64,000 nucleotides of DNA from NCBI RefSeq assembly GCF_021165955.1, contig NZ_CP088952.1, positions 2,790,001-2,854,000 on the forward strand, given 5' to 3'. The notes beneath the pieces are model-generated. The model searched no databases. It saw only the letters and a program-made list of their open reading frames with translations, and was not told where the DNA came from. This DNA comes from Massilia endophytica (GTDB taxonomy: Bacteria; Pseudomonadota; Gammaproteobacteria; Burkholderiales; Burkholderiaceae_D). Shown here piece by piece: positions 34,000 through 42,346 of this stretch (the first letter of the stretch is position 1; each line of letters begins with the position of its first letter). The position numbers and the translations under genes are program-made.

Positions 34000-34866
34000 T
34001 TACGCACGCTGCGGCGACTGGCGGACGGCGGCGCCACGCCGTTCGTCCAGCTCATACACCGTCTTGCCGCGCAGTTTCAGCGAGTCCGACACATACAGGA
34101 AATTCTCGGAGTGGCCCGCGAACAGCAGCGCGTCCTGCTTCATCAGCGGCACGAAGCGCGACAGGATCTTGCGCTGCGTGGCCTTGTCGAAGTAGATCAT
34201 CACGTTGCGGCAGAAGATCACGTCGAAGGGGCCGCGGATGTCCCACTGCTCGTCCAGAAGGTTGAGCTGGCGGTAGACGATCAGCTGGCGCAGCTCGGGG
34301 CGCACGCGCACCATGCCCGCCTTGTCGCCCTTCCCGCGCAGGAAGAAGCGGCGCTGGCGCTCGGCGGCCATCTTGTCGATGCGCTCGATCGGATAGATGC
34401 CGTTGGCGGCCGTCGCCAGCACATTGGTGTCGATGTCGGTGGCGATGATGTTCACCGGCGGCGTGAGCGTGTTGAAGGCCTCGCAGCAGGTGATCGCGAT
34501 CGAATAGGGCTCCTCGCCCGTGGAGCTGGCCGAGCACCAGATGTTGATCGGCTCGTTGCGGTGCGCCTTCACATGCTCCGCCAGCAGCGGAAAATGGTGC
34601 GCCTCGCGGAAGAAAGAAGTCAGGTTGGTGGTCAGGGCGTTGGTAAACGACTCCCACTCGTCGCCCAGGCGGCCCGCTTCCAGGTCGTCCAGGTACTTGA
34701 CGAAGGAGTTGATGCCGGTGGCGCGCAGGCGGCGCGCCAGGCGGCTGTACACCATCTCTTGCTTGCTGTCGGCCAGCGCGATGCCGGCCCGTTTGTAGAT
34801 CATCGCGCGGACCCGCTCGAAGTCCTTGCTGTTGAAATCAAACTCTTTGACGGTGTCTTTGGACAT
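34000..34866 (-). CDS. cheR: Chemotaxis protein methyltransferase CheR
   Basis: A 288-aa SAM-dependent enzyme methylating receptor glutamates. The N-terminal helical domain contains IYKRAGIALADSKQEMVYSRL. The SAM site is INIWCSASSTGEEPYSIAI and the catalytic-domain piece FDVIFCRNVMIYFDK. The neighbouring receptor ends in DWEEF, a CheR-docking type pentapeptide. Confidence 0.97.
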   Translation of the reverse strand: MSKDTVKEFDFNSKDFERVRAMIYKRAGIALADSKQEMVYSRLARRLRATGINSFVKYLDDLEAGRLGDEWESFTNALTTNLTSFFREAHHFPLLAEHVKAHRNEPINIWCSASSTGEEPYSIAITCCEAFNTLTPPVNIIATDIDTNVLATAANGIYPIERIDKMAAERQRRFFLRGKGDKAGMVRVRPELRQLIVYRQLNLLDEQWDIRGPFDVIFCRNVMIYFDKATQRKILSRFVPLMKQDALLFAGHSENFLYVSDSLKLRGKTVYELDERRGAAVRQSPQRA

Positions 34867-34907
34867 ATCCCATTCCTGCCAGGCGGGGGCTCAGCCCCGC
34901 GCCTCGA

Positions 34908-36611
34908 TTAAAACTCTTCCCAGTCGTCGCCCGGTGCGGCCGCGGCTGCGGCCAGCTTCTTGGGCGCGGCCGGCTTGGCCGCCACGCGCGGCGCTGCCGG
35001 ACGCGGCGCCGGGGCGGGCGCCGCCGCCGGAGCCGGACGCACCGGCGCGGCGCGCTTGAATTCGTCGCCCGCCAGCTTGAAGATGCTGACGGCCGCCGCC
35101 AGCTTCTGCGCCTGCTCCTGCATGCTTTCCGCCGCTGCCGCCGCCTCTTCCACCAGGGCCGCGTTCTGCTGCGTCATTTCGTCCATCTGCGTGATGGCCT
35201 GGTTCACTTCCTCGATGCCGTGGCTCTGCTCCTGCGTCGCCGCCGTGATCTCGCCCATGATGTCGGCCACCTGCTTGATCGAGGTCACGATCAGGCCCAT
35301 GGTCTGGCCGGCCTCGTCGACCAGGCGCCCGCCGGTATCGACCTTGGTCACGGAATCGTCGATCAGGGCCTTGATCTCCTTGGCCGCGCTGGCCGAACGC
35401 TGGGCCAGGTTGCGCACTTCGGATGCCACCACCGCAAAGCCCCTGCCCTGCTCGCCCGCGCGGGCCGCTTCCACGGCCGCGTTCAGCGCCAGGATATTGG
35501 TCTGGAAGGCGATGCCGTCGATGACACCGATAATGTCCACGATCTTGCGCGAGGAGTCCTTGATCGAGCCCATGGTATCGACCACCTGCTCCACCACGCT
35601 GCCGCCCTTGACTGCGATCGAGGACGCCGACACGGCCAGCTGGTTGGCCTGGCGCGCGTTGTCCGCGTTCTGCTTCACGGTGGACGTCAGTTCTTCCATC
35701 GAGCTCGCCGTCTCCTCCAGCGAGCTGGCCTGCGATTCGGTGCGGGCCGACAGGTCGGCGTTGCCCGAGGCGATTTCCTGCGAGGCCACGGTGATGGTTT
35801 CGGTGCCGCTGCGCACTTCGCTCACCGTCTTCACCAGGCTGTCGTTCATGTCCTTCAGGGCCTGCAGCAGCTCGGAGGTTTCGTCCCTGCCTTCCACGGT
35901 GACCTGCGAGGTCAGCTCGCCGGCGGCCACGCGCTGCGCCACTTCCACCGCGCCATGCAGCGGCACCGTGATCGAGCGGGTGATGACGAAGGCGCAGCCC
36001 GCGCCCAGCGCCAGGCCGATCACCGACAGCACGACCGTCAGCGTCACCACGCGGCTGTCGGAAGCTGCCGATTCCTCCTTGGTGGCGAGCACCTCGGCCG
36101 CCTGCATGTCCACCAGCTTGTTCAGGGCCGCGAGGGTGCGCTGGTTCAGCGGGTCGATGCGGCTGGCGATGACCTTGGCCGCGCCTTCGCTGTTAAAGGC
36201 CAGCACCTGGCCGATGGCTTCCTTGAAGGCCGAATCGACTTCCGCGTCCAGCGCGGCGATGTCGCTCAGCACCTTCTTCTCGGTGTCGTTCAGGCCCGTC
36301 GCCTGCAGCTTGCCGCGCGCCGCCTCGTAGCGTGCGCGCTGCTGCTTCACCTTGGCCTCTTCCGCCTGCATCTGCGCCACGTCGGACTGCAGGCCGATAT
36401 TGCGCATGGCGATGCCGGTTTCCAGCATGGCGCTCTTCATGGCCTGCACGTGCGAGGTCTGGGCCGTGACCAGGTCGATCCCCTTGGTCAGCGCGACCTT
36501 GCTGCGGTAATTCAGCACGTTGGCGGCCAGCACCACCACCACCAGGATCAGCAGAATGATGCCGAAGCCGATGCCGAGCCGTGTGCCAATCTTGAAGTCG
36601 CGGATACTCAT
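34908..36611 (-). CDS. Methyl-accepting chemotaxis protein (Tar/Tsr type)
   Basis: A 567-aa transmembrane chemoreceptor. TM1 is at about 11-31 and TM2 at about 190-212, enclosing a four-helix-bundle sensor of about 155 residues. A HAMP domain follows (ITRSITVPLHGAVEVAQRVA...), then the conserved signalling hairpin tip GVIDGIAFQTNILALNAAVE. An Ala-Pro-rich flexible tail ends in DDWEEF, matching the xWxxF pentapeptide that tethers CheR/CheB. Its ligand cannot be predicted. It lies between cheW and cheR. Confidence 0.95.
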   Translation of the reverse strand: MSIRDFKIGTRLGIGFGIILLILVVVVLAANVLNYRSKVALTKGIDLVTAQTSHVQAMKSAMLETGIAMRNIGLQSDVAQMQAEEAKVKQQRARYEAARGKLQATGLNDTEKKVLSDIAALDAEVDSAFKEAIGQVLAFNSEGAAKVIASRIDPLNQRTLAALNKLVDMQAAEVLATKEESAASDSRVVTLTVVLSVIGLALGAGCAFVITRSITVPLHGAVEVAQRVAAGELTSQVTVEGRDETSELLQALKDMNDSLVKTVSEVRSGTETITVASQEIASGNADLSARTESQASSLEETASSMEELTSTVKQNADNARQANQLAVSASSIAVKGGSVVEQVVDTMGSIKDSSRKIVDIIGVIDGIAFQTNILALNAAVEAARAGEQGRGFAVVASEVRNLAQRSASAAKEIKALIDDSVTKVDTGGRLVDEAGQTMGLIVTSIKQVADIMGEITAATQEQSHGIEEVNQAITQMDEMTQQNAALVEEAAAAAESMQEQAQKLAAAVSIFKLAGDEFKRAAPVRPAPAAAPAPAPRPAAPRVAAKPAAPKKLAAAAAAPGDDWEEF

Positions 36612-36693
36612 GACTTGTCTCCCTCGATGAACCCTGTTGTAGTCTCTCTTGTGCCAGCCCGCCTTCTTGCGAGGCCTTGCGGCCGGCGCCGAA

Positions 36694-37185
36694 TCACGCG
36701 GCCAGCTTCTCGATCAGGCCCATCTCCGGGCTGGACATCAGCTTGTTGATGTCCACCAGGATCAGCATGCGCTCGTCGATGGTGCCCAGGCCGATCATGT
36801 ACTCGGTGCTGAAGGCCGTGCCCATCTCGGGCGCGGGCTTGACCTGGTCCGGCGTCAGGGTCGTCACGTCGGACACGCTGTCCACCACCATGCCCACCAC
36901 GCGGCCGTTGATGTTGAGGATGATGACGACGGTGAACTGGTCGTACACCGGCTCGCCCAGCTTGAACTTGATGCGCATGTCCACCACCGGGATGATGATG
37001 CCGCGCAGGTTGATCACGCCCTTGATGAACTCGGGGGCGTTGGCGATGCGCGTCACAGCCTCGTAGCCGCGGATCTCCTGCACCTTCAGGATGTCGATGC
37101 CGTATTCTTCCGAACCGAGTTTGAAGGCCAGGAACTCGTGGCCTGCGATGTCCGCAGCGCCAGCACTCTGGATTGCGTCTGCCAT
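36694..37185 (-). CDS. cheW: Chemotaxis coupling protein CheW
   Basis: A 163-aa adaptor linking receptors to CheA: EFLAFKLGSEEYGIDILKVQ at the start, NLRGIIIPVVDMRIKF in the middle and VDSVSDVTTLTPDQVKPAPE. It starts 16 bases after cheA. Confidence 0.97.
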   Translation of the reverse strand: MADAIQSAGAADIAGHEFLAFKLGSEEYGIDILKVQEIRGYEAVTRIANAPEFIKGVINLRGIIIPVVDMRIKFKLGEPVYDQFTVVIILNINGRVVGMVVDSVSDVTTLTPDQVKPAPEMGTAFSTEYMIGLGTIDERMLILVDINKLMSSPEMGLIEKLAA

Positions 37186-37201
37186 GGTGGACTCCTTTTA
37201 C

Positions 37202-39424
37202 TTAGAGCGTGTGAAAAATGGATTCGTCGGCCAGCTGGCGCGACGAACGGATCAGGGCGGCCACGTCCAGGATCAGCGATACGCCGCCGTCGCCCAGGAT
37301 GGTGGCGCCGGAAATGCCGGCCACCTTGCGGTAGTTCGATTCCAGGTTCTTGACCACCACCTGCTGCTGGCCCACCAGTTCGTCCACGAAGAGGCAGGCC
37401 TTGCGCCCTTCCGTCTCCAGGATCACGAGGATGCCTTCGGACGGATCGGTGAAGCGCGGCGTGATCTCGAACATCTGGTACAGCGGGATCAGGGGCAGGT
37501 ATTCGCCGCGCACCTTGACCACGCGGCCCTTGCCGCTGATTTCGCGCACATCCTCGGGCTGCGGCTGCAGCGATTCGATGACGAAGCCCAGCGGCAGGAT
37601 GTAGACCTCCTCGCCCACCCGGATCGACATGCCGTCCAGGATGGCCAGGGTCAGCGGCAGCGAGATGGAGATGGTGGTGCCGAAGCCCTTGGCCGAGCGG
37701 ATGTCCACCGAGCCGCCCAGGGCCGTGATATTGCGCTTGACCACGTCCATGCCCACGCCGCGGCCCGACACGTCGGTGACCTGTTCGGCGGTGGAGAAGC
37801 CGGGCGCGAAGATCAGCTGCCACACGTCGGCGTCGCTCATGTTATCGCTCACGGGCAGGCCGTTCTGCCGGGCCTTGGCCAGGATGCGCTCGCGGTTCAG
37901 GCCTCCGCCGTCGTCCGACACCTCGATGATGATGTTGCCGCCCTGGTGGGTGGCGGAGAGGAAGAGCTTGCCCGTTTCCGTCTTGCCCGCGGCGCGGCGC
38001 ACTTCCGGCATTTCGATGCCGTGATCGATGCTGTTGCGCACCAGGTGGGTGAGCGGGTCGACGATGCGCTCGATCAGGCCCTTGTCCAGTTCCGTGGCGG
38101 CGCCGTTGGTGATGAAGTCCACCTTCTTGCCCAGCTTCGTGGCCAGGTCGCGCACCATGCGCGGGAAGCGCGAGAACACGAAGTCCATCGGCATCATGCG
38201 GATCGACATCACCGCTTCCTGCAGGTCGCGCGTGTTGCGGGTCAGTTGGGACACGCCGTTCAGCAGGCGCTCGTGCAGCATGGGGTCGAGCTGGCTTGCG
38301 CGCTGCTCGATCATGGCCTGGGTGATCACGAGTTCGCCCACCAGGTTGATGAGCTGGTCCACCTTCTCCACCGACACGCGGATGGAGGAGGATTCGGCGC
38401 CGTGGGCGGCGGCCGGCGCAGCCGCCTTGTCGCTTTCGCGGCGGGCAGGCTTCTTCTCCAGCTCCTCGGCGGGCTTGTCGGGCGCAGGTGCATCGGTGAT
38501 GCCGGCTGCCGCGCGGATCTGCTCCACCGGCTGGAAGAAGCCGTAGCCGCGCTGGTCGTCCGCCGCCGCGCTGGCGTTGGAGCGGATCTCGTCCAGCGGC
38601 TGGAAGAAGCCGTAGCCCGGGTCGCCGTCCTTAGCCTGCGGGGCGGGCGCGCCCGCCGCGGGCTGGTCGAAGAAGCCGTAGCCCAGGGCGTTCTCCACCT
38701 TGCTGCGCTCCGCGTTCTCGCGCGCGGCCTGGGTGGGCGTGAGCGCGGGCAGTTCGGAGATCTTCATCTCCTCGGTGTTCAGCACGAAGGAGCAGATGGC
38801 GATGATGTCGTCCAGGCTCTCGTGGGTGGTGGCGACGATGGCGCTGCGTTCGGCGTCGATCGGCGTGATCGACACCTCGGCCATCAATCCCAGTTCGGCA
38901 GCCAGCGCATTGACCTCGCGCTGCGCCATCTTGGGCAGCTCCAGGCGGTAGCGCCTGCCGCCGCTGTGGTCCACCGCCTCCTCCTGCGCGGCGCCGTGGA
39001 AGGACGGCGCAACGGGGGCCAGTGCGGCCATCTGCACGTCCTGCGCCAGGTGCTGCAGCATCATGCGCACGTCGCCCACGGCGTCCTGGTCCACTTCGGA
39101 ACCCAGGCGGTGGCCGTCCAGCTGCATCTTCAGGATATCCTTGGCCGCCAGGAAGGCGTCGACATGCTCGCCGGTGAGCGCCATCTCGCCCTTGCGGATG
39201 CGGTCCAGCAGGGTTTCCAGGATATGGGTGACCTCCGTCATGTCCGACAGGCCGAAGGTCGAGGCGCCACCCTTCACCGAATGCGCGGTGCGGAAGATCG
39301 CATTGAGATCCTCCTCGGTGGGCGATGCCACATCGACGGCCAGCAGCAGCCGCTCCATTTCAGCCAGCAGCTCCTCGGCTTCATCGAAGAAGACCTGGAA
39401 GAACTGGCTAATGTCGATGGTCAT
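37202..39424 (-). CDS. cheA: Chemotaxis histidine kinase CheA
   Basis: A 740-aa kinase. The P1 Hpt phosphorylation site is His48 (IFRTAHSVKGGASTFGL). A P2-like region spans about 155-225. The dimerisation P3 begins near 350 (KVDQLINLVGELVITQ). The P4 ATPase has the N box HLVRNSIDHGIE (460-471) and glycine boxes SDDGGGLN and GRGVGMDVV. The CheW-like P5 ends at 740. Between P2 and P3 sit three copies of GYGFF (248, 270 and 293), each followed by a Pro, about 22 residues apart, which E. coli CheA lacks. Confidence 0.96.
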   Translation of the reverse strand: MTIDISQFFQVFFDEAEELLAEMERLLLAVDVASPTEEDLNAIFRTAHSVKGGASTFGLSDMTEVTHILETLLDRIRKGEMALTGEHVDAFLAAKDILKMQLDGHRLGSEVDQDAVGDVRMMLQHLAQDVQMAALAPVAPSFHGAAQEEAVDHSGGRRYRLELPKMAQREVNALAAELGLMAEVSITPIDAERSAIVATTHESLDDIIAICSFVLNTEEMKISELPALTPTQAARENAERSKVENALGYGFFDQPAAGAPAPQAKDGDPGYGFFQPLDEIRSNASAAADDQRGYGFFQPVEQIRAAAGITDAPAPDKPAEELEKKPARRESDKAAAPAAAHGAESSSIRVSVEKVDQLINLVGELVITQAMIEQRASQLDPMLHERLLNGVSQLTRNTRDLQEAVMSIRMMPMDFVFSRFPRMVRDLATKLGKKVDFITNGAATELDKGLIERIVDPLTHLVRNSIDHGIEMPEVRRAAGKTETGKLFLSATHQGGNIIIEVSDDGGGLNRERILAKARQNGLPVSDNMSDADVWQLIFAPGFSTAEQVTDVSGRGVGMDVVKRNITALGGSVDIRSAKGFGTTISISLPLTLAILDGMSIRVGEEVYILPLGFVIESLQPQPEDVREISGKGRVVKVRGEYLPLIPLYQMFEITPRFTDPSEGILVILETEGRKACLFVDELVGQQQVVVKNLESNYRKVAGISGATILGDGGVSLILDVAALIRSSRQLADESIFHTL

Positions 39425-39466
39425 GGCGAGACTCCGTCAAGAACTAAACACATGGCGCACCTCTAA

Positions 39467-39832
39467 TCAGCCGATGACCTTCTTCACCACTTCGATCAGG
39501 CGCTGCGGGTCGAAAGGCTTGACCAGCCAGCCGTTGGCGCCGGCGGCGCGGCCCTTGGACTTCATTTCGTCGGAGGATTCGGTGGTCAGCATCAGGATCG
39601 GCACCTTGGCATAGGCGGGCTGCTCGCGCAGCAGCTTGATGAGGGTCAGGCCGTCCATGCGTGGCATGTTCTGGTCGGTCAGCACCAGGTCCACCGTCTG
39701 CAGCTTCGCCTTTTCCAGGCCGTCCTGGCCGTCGACGGCTTCCACCACCTGGTAGCCCGCAGCCTTCAGGCTGAAGGCCACCATCTGGCGCAGGGAGCTC
39801 GAATCGTCAACTGCAAGAATTGTCTTAGCCAT
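39467..39832 (-). CDS. CheY-like response regulator upstream of cheA
   Basis: A 121-aa stand-alone receiver: ILAVDDSSSLRQMVAFSLKA, phosphoacceptor in LVLTDQNMPRMDG, Thr in ILMLTTESSDEM and Lys in GWLVKPFDPQRL. It differs clearly from the cheZ-linked CheY. Such CheY1-type partners often act as phosphate sinks or have another target. It sits between cheA and the CheZ-like gene, 42 bases before cheA. Confidence 0.93.
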   Translation of the reverse strand: MAKTILAVDDSSSLRQMVAFSLKAAGYQVVEAVDGQDGLEKAKLQTVDLVLTDQNMPRMDGLTLIKLLREQPAYAKVPILMLTTESSDEMKSKGRAAGANGWLVKPFDPQRLIEVVKKVIG

Positions 39833-39885
39833 CTTCTTTTCTCACTTAAAGTTTGGGCAGGTGTTTATCGATAATCGGGGGCGGC

Positions 39886-40434
39886 TCAGAACAGCTCGAT
39901 GTCGCCGCTTTCAAGATGCTTCTGGCTGACGGCCTTGCGCAGCACGCTGCGCAGCTCCAGGCTCTGGATGGCCAGCGCCATGCTCACGCGGCCCAGCAGG
40001 GCCACGATCTCGTCGTTGTCGCTTTCGGCCACCATCTCGGCGCCGTGCGCGCCCAGGGTGCCGAGGAATTCGCGCAGGCCGGTCACGCGCTTCAGGGTGC
40101 GGTCGATCAGCTGGCTCGTCATGTCCTGGAACTGCATGCTGGTGATGGCGGCGTTCACGTGGCCGCCGACCTGTTCGCCCAGGGCTGCCAGGGCGGCCTT
40201 CTGCTCCGGCGTGGGCTGGCCGCCATCGAGCAGCAGCTTGATGGTGGCCTGCTGCGCATTGACCGCTTCGTGGATCGCCACGAAATTGCGGGTCAGCTTG
40301 TCGATCGCCTCCTCCAGCAGCAGGTTGGTCTGCAGCAGGTCGGTTTCCACTTCGGTCAGGTGCCGCTTGCCATGGTCGGAAACGCCGGACAGGAGGCGCT
40401 TGACATGGGAGCCGAGGATTTTTTTTCTCGTCAT
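39886..40434 (-). CDS. CheZ-like chemotaxis protein (candidate second CheY phosphatase)
   Basis: A 182-aa mostly helical protein. Residues about 112-128 read VNAAITSMQFQDMTSQLIDR, closely parallel to the CheZ active-site helix and keeping the D-x-x-x-Q pair (D-M-T-S-Q). The C-terminus SGDIELF is an acidic-hydrophobic tail that could bind a receiver. It lies between motB and the CheY-like regulator in the motAB-che operon. Phosphatase function is inference from the motif and context; overall similarity to CheZ is low. Confidence 0.65.
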   Translation of the reverse strand: MTRKKILGSHVKRLLSGVSDHGKRHLTEVETDLLQTNLLLEEAIDKLTRNFVAIHEAVNAQQATIKLLLDGGQPTPEQKAALAALGEQVGGHVNAAITSMQFQDMTSQLIDRTLKRVTGLREFLGTLGAHGAEMVAESDNDEIVALLGRVSMALAIQSLELRSVLRKAVSQKHLESGDIELF

Positions 40435-40467
40435 AACAATCTCGTCTTGGGCGGTGGTGCTTGTTTC

Positions 40468-41379
40468 TTACTGCGTCGCCGGGGCCGCGTCGGCGCCTGC
40501 GCCCACTTCCAGCTTGCCGGCATCGCGCATCAGGCCTTCTTCGGTCTTCTTGTTCATCACGATGATGCTGATGCGCCGGTTGATCGGGTTGAACGGGTCC
40601 TTGCGGTCCAGGTGCGCGACCGAGGCCAGGCCCACCACGCGCAGGACCTTATTATCCGCCATGCCGCCCTGGACGAGCGCGCGGCGCGAAGCGGCGGCGC
40701 GGTCGGCCGACAGCTCCCAGTTCGAATAGCCCGTCTCGGTGAAGTAAGGCGTCGAATCCGTATGGCCCGACAGGCCGATCTTGTTGGGCACCTCGTTGAG
40801 CACGGGGCCGATGGCCTGCAGGATTTCGCGGGTATAAGGTTGCAAGTCAGCCTTGGCCAGGGCGAACATGGGGCGGTTCTGCTCGTCCACGATCTGGATG
40901 CGCAGGCCTTCGCTGGTGAAGTCCAGCAGCAGCTGGTCCTTGAACTTCTTCAGGTTGGGATTGGCGTCGATGGTGGCCGAGATGCGCGTCTTGAGCTGCT
41001 GCAGGCGCTCCTTCTCCTCGCGCTCAAGCTGGGCCTTGGCGGCCGTGAGGTTGTAGGTCTTCTTGACGGCGGGATCGTCGCTGGCCTTGACCTGGCCGTC
41101 GCTGCGCGTGAGGTCCTTGCCGCCGCCCTTGATGATGTGGGAGCTGTCGCCGGAACCGGCGCCGCCTTGCATGGCCACCTTCAGCGGGGTCTTGAAGTAT
41201 TCTGAAATACCGTTGAGGTCACCCTTGGTGGTCGAGCCCAGCAGCCACATCAGCAGGAAGAAGGCCATCATGGCCGTCACGAAGTCGGCATAGGCGATCT
41301 TCCACGCGCCGCCATGGTGGCCGCCGCCGTGTTTCCTGACGCGCTTGACGATGATGGGCCGCAGGCCTTCTTCAGCCAT
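40468..41379 (-). CDS. motB: Flagellar motor stator protein MotB
   Basis: A 303-aa stator subunit. A short cytoplasmic basic N-terminus precedes the single TM helix AYADFVTAMMAFFLLMWLLG with the proton-carrying Asp. A plug/linker region follows, then the OmpA-like peptidoglycan-binding domain (IGLSGHTDSTPYF, ELSADRAAASRRAL, NRRISIIVM). It anchors MotA to the wall. It is 12 bases downstream of motA. Confidence 0.97.
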   Translation of the reverse strand: MAEEGLRPIIVKRVRKHGGGHHGGAWKIAYADFVTAMMAFFLLMWLLGSTTKGDLNGISEYFKTPLKVAMQGGAGSGDSSHIIKGGGKDLTRSDGQVKASDDPAVKKTYNLTAAKAQLEREEKERLQQLKTRISATIDANPNLKKFKDQLLLDFTSEGLRIQIVDEQNRPMFALAKADLQPYTREILQAIGPVLNEVPNKIGLSGHTDSTPYFTETGYSNWELSADRAAASRRALVQGGMADNKVLRVVGLASVAHLDRKDPFNPINRRISIIVMNKKTEEGLMRDAGKLEVGAGADAAPATQ

Positions 41380-41391
41380 GGTGGATCCTCA

Positions 41392-42252
41392 TTACTTCGC
41401 TTTCGATTTCTTGATGTGGTCTTCCAGCTCGGCGAAGCTTGGGCGCTCGGTGGAGTACAGCACCTTGCGGCCGAACTCCACGGCCAGGGCCGGGGCGTAG
41501 CCGTTCAGGCTGGCCAGCAGCGTCACTTTGACGCACTGGAACATCTTGGTCGATTCTTCCAGCTTCTGTTCGAGCAGGCTGGCCAGGGGGCCCACGAAAC
41601 CGTAGGCCAGCAGAATACCGAGGAAGGTGCCGACCAGGGCGTGCGCGATCATGATGCCCAGCTCGGAAGGCGGAATGCCCACCGATTCCATGGTGTGCAC
41701 CACGCCCATCACCGCCGCCACGATACCGAAGGCGGGCATGCCATCGCCCAGCTTGGCGATCACATGGGAGGGCACGATGCCCTCGGCGTGGTGGGTCTCG
41801 ATCTCGTTGTCCATCAGGTTCTCGATCTGGAAGGCGTCCATATTGCCGGAGACCATGAGGCGCAGGTAGTCGGTCATGAATTCCACGATGTGGTGGTTCT
41901 CCAGCACACCGGGGTACTTGCTGAACAGGGGGCTCTCGGCCGGGGCCTCGATGTCGCTTTCGATCGACATCAGGCCCTCCTTGCGCACCTTCGACAGCAC
42001 GTCGAACAGCAAGGACATGAGCTCCATGTACAGGTCCTTGGTGAAGCGCGAGGGCTTGAACAGGGTTGGCAGGGCCGCCAGCGTGGCCTTGATGGCCTTG
42101 CCGTTGTTCCCGACGATGAAGGCGCCTGCGGCGGCGCCGCCGATCATCAGCAGCTCCAGCGGCTGGAGCAGCGCGGCCAGGTGTCCGCCCTGCAGCGCAA
42201 AACCGCCGAAGACGGAGGCCAGCACCACGACATAACCAATAATGACTAGCAA
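41392..42252 (-). CDS. motA: Flagellar motor stator protein MotA
   Basis: A 286-aa inner membrane proton channel subunit with four TM helices (about 2-20, 33-50, 170-190 and 200-220). The start is TTG at 42252: MLVIIGYVVVLASVFGGFAL aligns residue for residue with the E. coli MotA start, and GGGGAG lies about nine bases upstream. The conserved TM3-TM4 piece IVAAVMGVVHTMESVG and the following AHALVGTFLGILLAYG carry the functional prolines and glycines. It heads the motAB-che operon. Confidence 0.96.
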   Translation of the reverse strand: MLVIIGYVVVLASVFGGFALQGGHLAALLQPLELLMIGGAAAGAFIVGNNGKAIKATLAALPTLFKPSRFTKDLYMELMSLLFDVLSKVRKEGLMSIESDIEAPAESPLFSKYPGVLENHHIVEFMTDYLRLMVSGNMDAFQIENLMDNEIETHHAEGIVPSHVIAKLGDGMPAFGIVAAVMGVVHTMESVGIPPSELGIMIAHALVGTFLGILLAYGFVGPLASLLEQKLEESTKMFQCVKVTLLASLNGYAPALAVEFGRKVLYSTERPSFAELEDHIKKSKAK

Positions 42253-42346
42253 ACCTGCAAACTCCCCAAAAAATCGCCCAAAATCGATAAATTCTTCAGG
42301 GAACTACAATAACGTGAGAACGCAGGTTCCGGCAAGCAAAAGCAGG

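Noticed and set aside
37091..39466. 791-codon plus-strand frame opposite cheA
   Set aside because: It mirrors cheA codons and consists of His/Gly/Arg/Leu-rich sequence with no domain; a shadow frame.
39847..39874. FliA (sigma-28)-like TAAAGTTT-N12-ATCGATAA on the plus strand
   Set aside because: It points away from the motility genes and antisense to the CheZ-like gene, with a 12-base spacer and an imperfect -10. Probably chance.
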